A DNA stretch of 6,976 bases from the NCBI GenBank assembly GCA_007128865.1, contig SKWP01000071.1:1-6976 (forward strand). The letters run 5' to 3'. Under the pieces are notes generated by a model that ran no database searches, was not told the origin of the DNA, and saw nothing but the letters and a program-made list of their open reading frames with translations. Shown here piece by piece: positions 1 through 5,813 of the stretch (position 1 is the stretch's first letter; the number at the start of each line of letters is the position of its first letter). The position numbers and the translations under genes are program-made. The stretch is from Paracoccaceae bacterium. Lineage in GTDB: Bacteria; Pseudomonadota; Alphaproteobacteria; Rhodobacterales; Rhodobacteraceae.

Positions 1-22
1 AAGATGGCCCGATGCCGGCCGC

Positions 23-790
23 TCAGGCCGGTCGGCCGCGTGCGGTTTCGGGTTTCGGTGGCACGCCGCCGATTCCCTCCAGCGCGCGCAGGGGCTGGCG
101 AACCGCCTCGCGCAATCCGGGTCGAACCGGGCGGCTGATCTGCTTGCTGGCCTCAAGCAACAAGACCCCGCCGGCAAGGTACGACGAAACGCCACGGCCG
201 AGCCTTTCCCAGTATTCCGCGGTGCGAAGCCAGAACTTCCGGGTCGATGGCGGCGCGAACAGGGCCGCCACATGGGTTTCGGGCACAAAGCCGTTGCGCT
301 GCAGCAGCGCCTCGATCTGGCTGAGCGAATAGGGGCGGCCGTGGCCAAAAGGCGTTCCGTCGCGCCGCGCCCAGAGCCCGCGGCGGTTGGGAACGATGAA
401 AAGCACCCTGCCGCTGTCGGCCAGCACCCGGCCGGCTTCGCGCAAGACCGCCTGCTGGTCTTCTGCGGTCTCCAGCCCGTGCATCACCACCAGTCGATCC
501 ACCAGGCCGGTCGGCAGCGGCCAGTGCCCTTCGGTACAAAGCACCGAGACATTGGGCATGCCCGACGGCCAGGGCATGACCCCCTGCTGGGCCGGCATCA
601 GCCCGATTACCCGCCGCGCATCGGCCAGATACGGACGCAGCAGCGGCACCGCAAAGCCGAAGCCCGCAAGCGTCTGGCCCCGCATATCCGGCCAGAGCGA
701 AAGCATCTGGGTCCGGATCGCATTTTGCGCCATCCGGCCCAGACCGGTGCGATAGTAGAAATTGCGCAGTTGCAGTACGTCGGGATGCAT
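23..790 (-). CDS. Class I SAM-dependent methyltransferase-like protein (methyltransferase type 11 family), divergent from gloB
   Basis: The 255-residue product reads as the small cytoplasmic methyltransferase-fold protein often found divergent from gloB in Rhodobacteraceae. It starts with the conserved-looking stretch [12 protein letters not shown] (residues 8-19). Residues 41-47 (LAGFGFA) occupy the place of SAM-binding motif I. They keep only the glycines G43 and G45 and lack the usual acidic residue and the GxGxG pattern. Residues 97-107 ([11 protein letters not shown]) fit motif IV. Residues 122-135 ([14 protein letters not shown]) fit the strand and loop after motif V, and a family-typical [18 protein letters not shown] segment follows (138-155). 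The tail from about residue 225 is Arg/Pro-rich and probably disordered. The ATG at 790 was chosen because the N-terminus matches the family style, although no good Shine-Dalgarno sequence precedes it. The substrate is unknown. The degenerate motif I leaves open weak or lost methyltransferase activity. Family assignment is fairly sure; function is not. Confidence 0.82.
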   Translation of the reverse strand: MHPDVLQLRNFYYRTGLGRMAQNAIRTQMLSLWPDMRGQTLAGFGFAVPLLRPYLADARRVIGLMPAQQGVMPWPSGMPNVSVLCTEGHWPLPTGLVDRLVVMHGLETAEDQQAVLREAGRVLADSGRVLFIVPNRRGLWARRDGTPFGHGRPYSLSQIEALLQRNGFVPETHVAALFAPPSTRKFWLRTAEYWERLGRGVSSYLAGGVLLLEASKQISRPVRPGLREAVRQPLRALEGIGGVPPKPETARGRPA

Positions 791-859
791 TGCACCGGGC
801 GGCCCAGTCGATCACACTCGGGAACAGACTAACGCAGGCCGCAGGAGAAAGGAAACGCA
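791..859. promoter_or_regulatory. Divergent intergenic region between the methyltransferase-like gene and gloB
   Basis: These 69 bases separate two divergent start codons, so promoters for both genes should lie here or just inside the coding regions. No convincing -35/-10 pair stands out on either strand. The gloB side carries a purine-rich ribosome binding site, AGGAGAAAGGA at 843-853, ahead of its ATG. The methyltransferase side has no comparable site. The promoter role is inferred from gene orientation only. Confidence 0.45.
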
Positions 860-1630
860 ATGCCTCTGGAGATCGTCACAATCCCCTGCCTGAAGGACAA
901 TTATGCCTTCCTTGTCCATGATCCCGACACCGGCACCACGGCGCTTGTCGATGCGCCCGAACCGGGGCCGATCGAAAAGGCGCTGGATGAACACGGCTGG
1001 CGGCTGGACGAAATCCTGCTGACCCACCACCATGACGACCACATCGCCGCGGTCGAGGCGTTGCGGGCGCTTTATCCCGGTGTGAGGGTCACCGGGGCCA
1101 GCGCCGATGAACGGCGGCTTCCGGCACTGGATGTGGCCGTCAAGGAAGGCGATACAGTCACCATAGGCGCCGAGGCCGGCGAGGTGATCGATGTTTCCGG
1201 CCACACGGTTGGCCACATCGCCTTTCATTTCCCGGCCTCGGAAGTGGCCTTTACCGGCGACAGCCTGATGGCGCTGGGCTGCGGCCGGCTTTTCGAAGGT
1301 ACCGCGGCGATGATGTGGAAGAGCCTGTCCAAGCTTGCCGCGCTGCCGCCCGAAACGCTGATCTGTTCGGGCCATGAATACACAGCATCGAACGCCGCCT
1401 TTGCAGTAACCGTGGATCCGGACAACCCCGCCCTCACCGCACGCAAGGCCCAGATCGACGCGGACCGCGCCAAGGGGCGTCCGACGGTGCCCTCTCGTCT
1501 TTCCGATGAGCTGGCGACCAATCCGTTCCTGCGCGCCTCGACCCCCGAACTGAAGGCCGCGCTTGGAAGTGAGGCGCTGAGCGACGAGGATGTCTTTGCC
1601 CATATCCGCAAGCTGAAGGACGAATTCTGA
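860..1630 (+). CDS. gloB: Hydroxyacylglutathione hydrolase (glyoxalase II)
   Basis: The 256-residue product, of normal family length, hydrolyses S-D-lactoylglutathione to D-lactate and glutathione. This is the second step of cytoplasmic methylglyoxal detoxification. The N-terminus has the family signature PCLKDNYAF (residues 9-17). The metallo-beta-lactamase motif T55-H56-H57-H58-D59-D60-H61 supplies the binuclear metal ligands H56, H58, D60 and H61. The remaining ligands are H115 in SGHTVGH, D134 in FTGDSL and H172 in SGHEYT. The C-terminal HAGH domain contains TNPFLR (about 214-219) and ends in IRKLKDEF, whose R250 and K253 match the glutathione-contacting Arg and Lys of characterised glyoxalase II. 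The ATG at 860 follows a purine-rich AGGAG/AAGGA site at 843-853. The gene is divergent from the methyltransferase-like gene and followed by two hairpins, so it is probably monocistronic. The neighbouring dioxygenase belongs to the VOC superfamily, as glyoxalase I does, but it is not a glyoxalase I, so this is not a complete glyoxalase pathway. Confidence 0.96.
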   Translation: MPLEIVTIPCLKDNYAFLVHDPDTGTTALVDAPEPGPIEKALDEHGWRLDEILLTHHHDDHIAAVEALRALYPGVRVTGASADERRLPALDVAVKEGDTVTIGAEAGEVIDVSGHTVGHIAFHFPASEVAFTGDSLMALGCGRLFEGTAAMMWKSLSKLAALPPETLICSGHEYTASNAAFAVTVDPDNPALTARKAQIDADRAKGRPTVPSRLSDELATNPFLRASTPELKAALGSEALSDEDVFAHIRKLKDEF

Positions 1631-1638
1631 AACCTCTG

Positions 1639-1665
1639 GCGCCCGCCCGGCTTTCGGGCGGGCGC
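1639..1665 (+). terminator. GC-rich hairpin directly after gloB
   Basis: A perfect 11-bp stem pairs 1639-1649 with 1655-1665 around a 5-base loop (GCTTT). It begins 8 bases after the gloB stop codon. No T-run follows, so it is either an atypical terminator or a 3'-end stabilising hairpin. It could act on either strand because the stem is perfectly symmetric. Confidence 0.55.
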
Positions 1666-1676
1666 ATTGCGCACCT

Positions 1677-1708
1677 GCGCACAGCCGCTTCGCCCCTGTG
1701 CGCCTTTT
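1677..1708 (+). terminator. Second hairpin with T-run after gloB
   Basis: GCGCACAG (1677-1684) pairs perfectly with CTGTGCGC (1696-1703) around an 11-base loop. After one C, the four Ts at 1705-1708 follow. This fits a Rho-independent terminator better than the preceding hairpin does. The two would form a tandem terminator that insulates gloB from the dioxygenase gene. The right arm contains a GTG (1698) that is in frame with the dioxygenase gene, which argues against that codon being its start. Confidence 0.55.
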
Positions 1709-1761
1709 CCGGCGGCCGGCGTTTGGCCATCTTCGGCCCAAGGTTTTGGCGCAAGACGGAC

Positions 1762-1766
1762 GGAGG
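1762..1766 (+). promoter_or_regulatory. Ribosome binding site of the ring-cleaving dioxygenase gene
   Basis: GGAGG lies 6 bases before the ATG at 1773. It is a near-consensus Shine-Dalgarno sequence at good spacing. It fixes the start 25 codons downstream of the longest possible in-frame start, the GTG at 1698. Confidence 0.8.
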
Positions 1767-1772
1767 CCAGAA

Positions 1773-2690
1773 ATGCAGGAAGCACGCGCTACGGCAGGGA
1801 TTCACCACGTCACCGCAATCACCGGCGCCCCGCAGCCGCTGCATGCCTTCATGACCCGGACGCTGGGCCAGAGAATGGTCAAGCGTACGGTCAACTTTGA
1901 CGACCCCGGCACATGGCATCTCTATTACGGCGATGCGCAGGGCCGGCCCGGCACCATCATGACGCATTTCCCTTATCCGGGTGCCGCCGCAGGGCGTCAG
2001 GGCAGCGGGCAGGCATCGGCGGTGGCCTATGCCGTCCCTCGCGGTGTTCTGGGGGACTGGCGCCGGCGTCTCGAAACCGACGGGCATCCGGTGCGCGCGT
2101 CCGAGCGGTTCGGAGACACGGTCCTGAGCTTCGAGGATCCCCACGGCCAGCCCATGGAATTCGTGGCCGTTGACGGCACCGGCAACGCGCCGGGCGGTTT
2201 CCATTCGGTGACGCTCTGGGTGGATGACCCCGAACCCACCGCGAGGGTTCTGACCGAAACCTTCGGTTACGAGGCTGCAGGAACCGAAACCGGCACCGAC
2301 GGCACGCGGTTGCGGCTGTCGGTTCCCGGCGACGCGCACGGCGTGATCCTCGACATCCTGCACCGCGATGACGCCCCCCGCGCCCGCCCCGGCGTCGGCA
2401 CCATCCACCATGTCGCCTTTCGGGCCAGCGACGATGACATGCAGCAAAGCATTCGCGAGGCCCTGCAGTCGGCAGGACACAGGGTAACGCCCCAGATCGA
2501 CCGGCAGTATTTCCGTTCCATCTATTTCCGCGAACCGGGTGGCGTGCTGTTCGAAGTTGCGACCGATCCTCCCGGCTTTACCGTGGACGAACCCGAAACG
2601 TCGCTGGGTGGCAGCCTCAAGCTTCCGCCCCAGCACGAACATCTGCGCGAACGTCTCGTGGCGAGCCTGCCGCCGCTCGAACCCGCCTGA
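1773..2690 (+). CDS. Ring-cleaving dioxygenase, two-module VOC family (PcpA/LinE/MhqO-like)
   Basis: The 305-residue protein has the internally repeated vicinal-oxygen-chelate fold of the hydroquinone/catechol extradiol dioxygenases PcpA, LinE and MhqO/YkcA. Repeat-start strands are visible at GIHHVTAITG (9-18), around residue 70, at GGFHSVTLWV (141-150) and at TIHHVAFRASD (210-220). By alignment from memory with PcpA (Fe ligands His11, His227, Glu276), the metal ligands here should be H12, H213 and E261 (in LFEVATD). The PcpA second-sphere residues His10, Arg259 and Tyr266 correspond to H11, R244 and Y251. The spacing of R244 and Y251 to E261 is identical to PcpA. The segments RTVNFDDPGTWHLYYGDA and TDPPGF near the C-terminus are also family-typical. 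It is cytoplasmic, with no signal peptide. The start at 1773 is supported by GGAGG at 1762-1766. The TRAP operon follows on the same strand after 113 bases. The exact substrate is unknown; a quinone-detoxifying or uncharacterised VOC enzyme is the alternative. Confidence 0.9.
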   Translation: MQEARATAGIHHVTAITGAPQPLHAFMTRTLGQRMVKRTVNFDDPGTWHLYYGDAQGRPGTIMTHFPYPGAAAGRQGSGQASAVAYAVPRGVLGDWRRRLETDGHPVRASERFGDTVLSFEDPHGQPMEFVAVDGTGNAPGGFHSVTLWVDDPEPTARVLTETFGYEAAGTETGTDGTRLRLSVPGDAHGVILDILHRDDAPRARPGVGTIHHVAFRASDDDMQQSIREALQSAGHRVTPQIDRQYFRSIYFREPGGVLFEVATDPPGFTVDEPETSLGGSLKLPPQHEHLRERLVASLPPLEPA

Positions 2691-2742
2691 CGGAAAGGCC
2701 CCTTCCCGGCAGACGGCGTGCGGGATCGTGGCGTGTTGCATC

Positions 2743-2772
2743 GCGGCGGGTTTTCAGGCAACCCTCCGCCGC
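2743..2772 (+). other. Imperfect inverted repeat upstream of the TRAP operon
   Basis: GCGGCGG (2743-2749) pairs with CCGCCGC (2766-2772). Inside it, GTT (2750-2752) can pair with AAC (2760-2762) past a 3-base bulge, leaving a 7-base loop. It sits in the 113-base gap between the dioxygenase stop and the TRAP start, ending 31 bases before the ATG. No T-run follows. It could be a weak terminator of the dioxygenase gene, an operator, or chance pairing in GC-rich DNA. Confidence 0.25.
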
Positions 2773-2790
2773 AACCGCCAACCATGACCC

Positions 2791-2796
2791 GGAGGG
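2791..2796 (+). promoter_or_regulatory. Ribosome binding site of the TRAP substrate-binding protein gene
   Basis: GGAGGG lies 7 bases before the ATG at 2804. It is a strong Shine-Dalgarno sequence, and it supports the start that yields a clean signal peptide. Confidence 0.75.
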
Positions 2797-2803
2797 ATCT
2801 GGG

Positions 2804-3856
2804 ATGCCGTTCGCCCGAATAGTCCGCAGCCTTCGTCCGTTTGCCGCTTCGGCGGTGCTGGCCGCCACCGCGGGGGCAGTCGCGGCACAGGAACACCGGT
2901 TCACCCTGCATCATTTTCTTGGCCCGACCGCGTCGGCGCATACCGAGATGCTGGTGCCCTGGGCCGAACGGGTGGCCGAGCTGTCGGGCGGGCAGGTGGA
3001 GATCGAGATCTTTCCGTCGATGACCCTGGGTGGCCGCCCGCCCGAGTTGGTCTCGCAGGCCCGCGACGGGGTCGTGGACATTGTCTGGACGGTCAACGGC
3101 TATACCCCCGGCCTGTTCCCGCGTTCCGAGGTGATCGAGCTTCCGAACGTGTTCGAGAACGACGCCCGCGCCGCCAACCTGGCGCTGAACGATCTGTTCG
3201 ACGACCATCTGGCTGCGGAATACCGGGGGCTGAAGGTGCTGTTCCTGCATGTGCACGGCGGCATGGCGTTGCATACCCGCGACCGGGTGGTGCGCAGCCC
3301 CGACGAGGTGCGCGGGCTGCGGTTGCGAACCCCGTCGCGCACCGGCGCATGGAGCATCGAGGCGCTGGGCGCCGCCCCGGTGGCGATGCCGGTGACCGAG
3401 CTTCCTGCCGCGCTCCAGCGCGGCACCGTGGATGGCGCCCTGATCCCGTTCGAGATCGTTCCGACGCTGCAGTTGCAGGATCAGACCGCGCACCAGATCG
3501 AAGGCCACGACGGCTACCGCATCGGTACGCTGCTGTTTCAGGTGTCGATGAACCGCGCACGCTGGGACAGCCTGCCCGATGACATCCAGGCCGCCTTTCT
3601 GGCCGCCTCGGACCGCGACTGGCTGGCCCATGTCGGCGAGGTCTGGAACGGGACCGAAGCCGGCGGGCTGGCCGCGGCACTGGCCGCCGGAAACTCCCAT
3701 GTGGTCTGGACCGAGGCCGAAACCGAAGCCTTCCGCGCCGCGCTGGAGCCGGTGGTCGAACGCTGGATCACCGATATCGCGCGCGAGGGTATCGACGGCC
3801 GCGCGCTGGTCGAACGCGCCCGCGCCGCAGTCGCCCGCTATGCCCAGGGCGGGTGA
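2804..3856 (+). CDS. dctP: TRAP transporter substrate-binding protein, DctP family
   Basis: This 350-residue periplasmic protein binds the solute, usually an organic acid, for a TRAP transporter. A signal peptide is clear: basic start (R5, R8, R11), hydrophobic core at about 13-24 and an AVAA cleavage site before Q29. The mature N-terminus HRFTLHHFLGPTA and the segment LSGGQVEIEIFPSMTLGG are DctP-like. LRTPSRTGAW (174-183) contains R175, the position of the carboxylate-binding arginine (Arg147 in SiaP numbering). LQRGTVDGALIP, with D210, is the conserved lobe motif, and FQVSMNRARWDSLPDDIQAAF is the usual C-lobe signature. The residue 20 positions before R175 is alanine, so the second arginine of sialic-acid binders (SiaP Arg127) is absent and a sialate ligand is unlikely. 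The stop codon overlaps the next start by one base. The ligand is not determined; the nearby dioxygenase permits, but does not prove, an aromatic-related acid. The symbol names the family, not proven C4-dicarboxylate transport. Confidence 0.95.
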   Translation: MPFARIVRSLRPFAASAVLAATAGAVAAQEHRFTLHHFLGPTASAHTEMLVPWAERVAELSGGQVEIEIFPSMTLGGRPPELVSQARDGVVDIVWTVNGYTPGLFPRSEVIELPNVFENDARAANLALNDLFDDHLAAEYRGLKVLFLHVHGGMALHTRDRVVRSPDEVRGLRLRTPSRTGAWSIEALGAAPVAMPVTELPAALQRGTVDGALIPFEIVPTLQLQDQTAHQIEGHDGYRIGTLLFQVSMNRARWDSLPDDIQAAFLAASDRDWLAHVGEVWNGTEAGGLAAALAAGNSHVVWTEAETEAFRAALEPVVERWITDIAREGIDGRALVERARAAVARYAQGG

Positions 3857-4392
3857 TGCGCGCCGCGAAACCGCCGGTTCAGCGGACGGGGTTTGCCGCC
3901 GCGGCTGAACGGATCATCGCGCTCTGGGCCCTGTTCGGCGGTGCGGTGCTGGTTCTGGCGATCGCGGCGAATCTGGCCGAGGTGGCCGCAGCGCTGGCCT
4001 ATCCGCTGACCGGCCGCAGCTTTTCCGGCGCCGTGGAACTGACCGAGATCGCTGCGGCGGTGGCGGTGTTTGCCTTTCTTCCATGGTGCCAGCTGTCGGG
4101 TGCCAACGCCACGGCCGATATCTTCACATCCCGCGCCGGGCCTCGCACGCTGGCCGTTCTGGGGCTGGTTGCATCCATCGTTGCCCTGGGTTTTGCGCTG
4201 CTGCTGGTCTGGCGCATGTGGCTGGGCATGGCGGACCTGCGCGAATTCAGGCATTCCACGGCGATTCTCGGCCTGCCCCTGTGGCCGGCCTTCATTCCGA
4301 TCCTGATTTCGCTGGGGCTGCTGGCGCTGGCCAGCGCGGTGACCCTGGCCGAGGACTGGCGCGCCGCGCGCAGCCCGGAGCCGCAAGCGTGA
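3856..4392 (+). CDS. dctQ: TRAP transporter small permease, DctQ family
   Basis: The 178-residue inner-membrane protein is the small subunit that joins the large permease of the TRAP transporter. Four hydrophobic segments are visible, at about residues 20-45, 60-80, 96-120 and 136-160. This is the standard DctQ layout. Between segments 1 and 2 and into segment 2 lies the family signature FSGAVELTEIAAAVAVFAFL, followed by PWCQLSGANATADIF. The ATG at 3856 shares its A with the TGA stop of the binding-protein gene (TGATG), which implies translational coupling. A GTG one codon earlier (3853) is equally possible. No strong separate ribosome binding site is seen. The stop overlaps the start of the large permease by 4 bases. 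No truncation or frameshift is evident. Confidence 0.93.
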   Translation: MRAAKPPVQRTGFAAAAERIIALWALFGGAVLVLAIAANLAEVAAALAYPLTGRSFSGAVELTEIAAAVAVFAFLPWCQLSGANATADIFTSRAGPRTLAVLGLVASIVALGFALLLVWRMWLGMADLREFRHSTAILGLPLWPAFIPILISLGLLALASAVTLAEDWRAARSPEPQA

Positions 4393-5753
4393 CCGATCCG
4401 ATCATGCTCGGGCTGACCGGCCTTGCCGCGCTGCTGGGCCTGATCGTGCTGCGCATGCCGGTTGCCTATGCGATGATCCTTGTCGGCGGGGTCGGCACCG
4501 CAATCATCGTTCCCAACGGCGGCGCGATGCTGCTCAATCAGCTCAAGACGCTGGCCTACGGCAGGTTCAGTGTCTACGACCTGGCGGTGATCCCGATGTT
4601 TCTGCTGATGGGGGCGCTGGCCACCCGTGCGGGTCTCAGCAGGGCGCTGTTTCGGGCCGCCAATGCCTGGTTCGGCCGGTTCCGGGGCGGCACGGCGATG
4701 GCCGCGGTTGCCGCCTGCGCCGGTTTCGGGGCGCTGTCGGGATCGTCGCTGGCAACCGCCTCGACCATGGGGCGGGTGGCTCTGCCCGAGTTGCGGCGCA
4801 TGCGCTATTCCGGGGCGCTGGCCACCGGTACGCTGGCCGCCGGCGGTGTGCTGGGCATCCTGATCCCGCCATCGGTGGTGCTGATCGTCTATGCGGTGCT
4901 GGTGGAGGCCAACATCGTCACCATGTTTGTGGCCGCCGTGGTGCCGGGGCTTCTGGCGGTTGTCTTCTTCATGCTGACGATCGCGGTCTATGTGGCGATA
5001 TTCCCGAACTCAGGCCCCGCCGCCGGGCCGGCCGACCGGGCCGAATTCCGCGCCGCGAACCTTGCGGTCATCCCGGTGGTGGCGATCTTTGCGCTGGTGC
5101 TGGGCGGCATCTACGCCGGCTTTTTCAACCCCACGCCCGCCGCGGCTGTCGGGGTGTTTCTGGTCTGGCTCTACGGGCTGGCGCACCGCCGCCTGAGCTG
5201 GCAGGACATGCACACCGCGCTGTTCGAAACCGCGTCGATGACCGGGATGATCTATCTGATCCTTCTGGGCGCGGAGCTGATGAAGATCTTCCTTGCGCGG
5301 GCGCGCCTGCCGCAGGTGACGGCGGACTGGATAGCCGGCACCGGGCTTGAACCCTTCACGGTGCTGCTGATCCTGCTTGCGGCGCTGATCCTGCTGGGCT
5401 GCCTGATGGACAGCCTGTCGATGATCCTGCTGGTGATCCCGTTCTTCTGGCCGGTTCTGGTGGCGCTGAACGGCGGGCCCTTTCAGGGCGCCGAGGGTTC
5501 GGGTTTCGGAATGTCGACCGACGACCTGAAGATCTGGTTCGGCATCCTGGCCCTTGTGGTTGTGGAACTGGGGCTGATCACGCCGCCGGTGGGGATGAAT
5601 GTCTTTGTCATCTCGGCCTTTGCCAAGGATGTGCCGATGTCGCAGACGTTCCGGGGGGTGGCACCGTTTTTCGGTGCCGAACTGCTGCGCGTCGGACTGA
5701 TCCTGTTCTTTCCGGTTATCGTGCTGTGGCTGCCCGCCTTCTGGGCCTACTGA
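4389..5753 (+). CDS. dctM: TRAP transporter large permease, DctM family
   Basis: The 454-residue inner-membrane protein is the ion-coupled translocation subunit of the TRAP transporter. It is almost continuously hydrophobic, with about a dozen membrane segments. The two inverted-repeat halves each carry a diagnostic Pro-Pro loop: GILIPPSVVL with P160-P161, and GLITPPVGMN with P399-P400. GFGALSGSSLATASTMG (112-128) is another strong DctM signature, followed by LPELRRMRYSGALATG. The GTG at 4389 was chosen because it gives a GTGA overlap with the small-permease stop and has GGAG at 4377-4380, 8 bases upstream. An ATG at 4404 is the alternative. The open frame continues upstream inside dctQ to 4083, but that part is a high-GC frame artefact, not protein. 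The gene closes the TRAP operon and ends 60 bases from the convergent DUF2062 gene. Confidence 0.95.
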   Translation: MTDPIMLGLTGLAALLGLIVLRMPVAYAMILVGGVGTAIIVPNGGAMLLNQLKTLAYGRFSVYDLAVIPMFLLMGALATRAGLSRALFRAANAWFGRFRGGTAMAAVAACAGFGALSGSSLATASTMGRVALPELRRMRYSGALATGTLAAGGVLGILIPPSVVLIVYAVLVEANIVTMFVAAVVPGLLAVVFFMLTIAVYVAIFPNSGPAAGPADRAEFRAANLAVIPVVAIFALVLGGIYAGFFNPTPAAAVGVFLVWLYGLAHRRLSWQDMHTALFETASMTGMIYLILLGAELMKIFLARARLPQVTADWIAGTGLEPFTVLLILLAALILLGCLMDSLSMILLVIPFFWPVLVALNGGPFQGAEGSGFGMSTDDLKIWFGILALVVVELGLITPPVGMNVFVISAFAKDVPMSQTFRGVAPFFGAELLRVGLILFFPVIVLWLPAFWAY

Positions 5754-5786
5754 TCACCGACACCCGCAATCATCGCCCGAAACAGC

Positions 5787-5802
5787 TGCCGGGGCGCCGG
5801 CA
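5787..5802. terminator. Small hairpin between convergent genes
   Basis: TGCCGG (5787-5792) pairs with CCGGCA (5797-5802) around a GGCG loop. It lies in the 60-base gap between the TRAP large permease and the DUF2062 gene. On the minus strand it is followed shortly by TGTTTC; on the plus strand there is no T-run. It could serve as a bidirectional terminator, but the stem is only 6 bp. Confidence 0.35.
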
Positions 5803-5813
5803 TCGCGGGCCGT

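Noticed and set aside
11..31. A small inverted repeat (CCGGCC/GGCCGG) spanning the methyltransferase-like stop codon, as a possible terminator.
   Set aside because: The stem is 6 bp, overlaps coding sequence, is followed by no T-run on the minus strand, and such repeats are common by chance at this GC content.
812..1741. A 309-codon minus-strand open frame opposite gloB.
   Set aside because: gloB has every catalytic residue on the plus strand; the antisense translation has no recognisable motif.
1698..1772. A 25-codon N-terminal extension of the dioxygenase starting at a GTG.
   Set aside because: The GTG lies within a terminator stem, has no ribosome binding site, and the ATG at 1773 has a good one and matches the usual N-terminus of the family.
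860..2690. gloB and the VOC gene as a glyoxalase I/II pair for methylglyoxal detoxification.
   Set aside because: The VOC protein is about twice the length of a typical glyoxalase I and carries the residues of ring-cleaving dioxygenases; terminator-like hairpins also separate the genes.
1434..2741. A 435-codon open frame on the minus strand, opposite the end of gloB and the dioxygenase gene.
   Set aside because: It is antisense to two well-recognised genes, its translation has no recognisable domain and is rich in Arg/Gly/His as expected of a high-GC shadow frame.
2522..3700. A 392-codon open frame on the minus strand, opposite the TRAP binding-protein gene.
   Set aside because: The plus strand encodes a clear DctP protein with signal peptide; the antisense translation shows no family features and reflects codon bias of the real gene.
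4083..4388. An upstream extension of the large-permease frame by 102 codons.
   Set aside because: It lies inside the small-permease gene in another frame, its translation is not membrane-like, and DctM proteins of normal length begin at the GTGA overlap.
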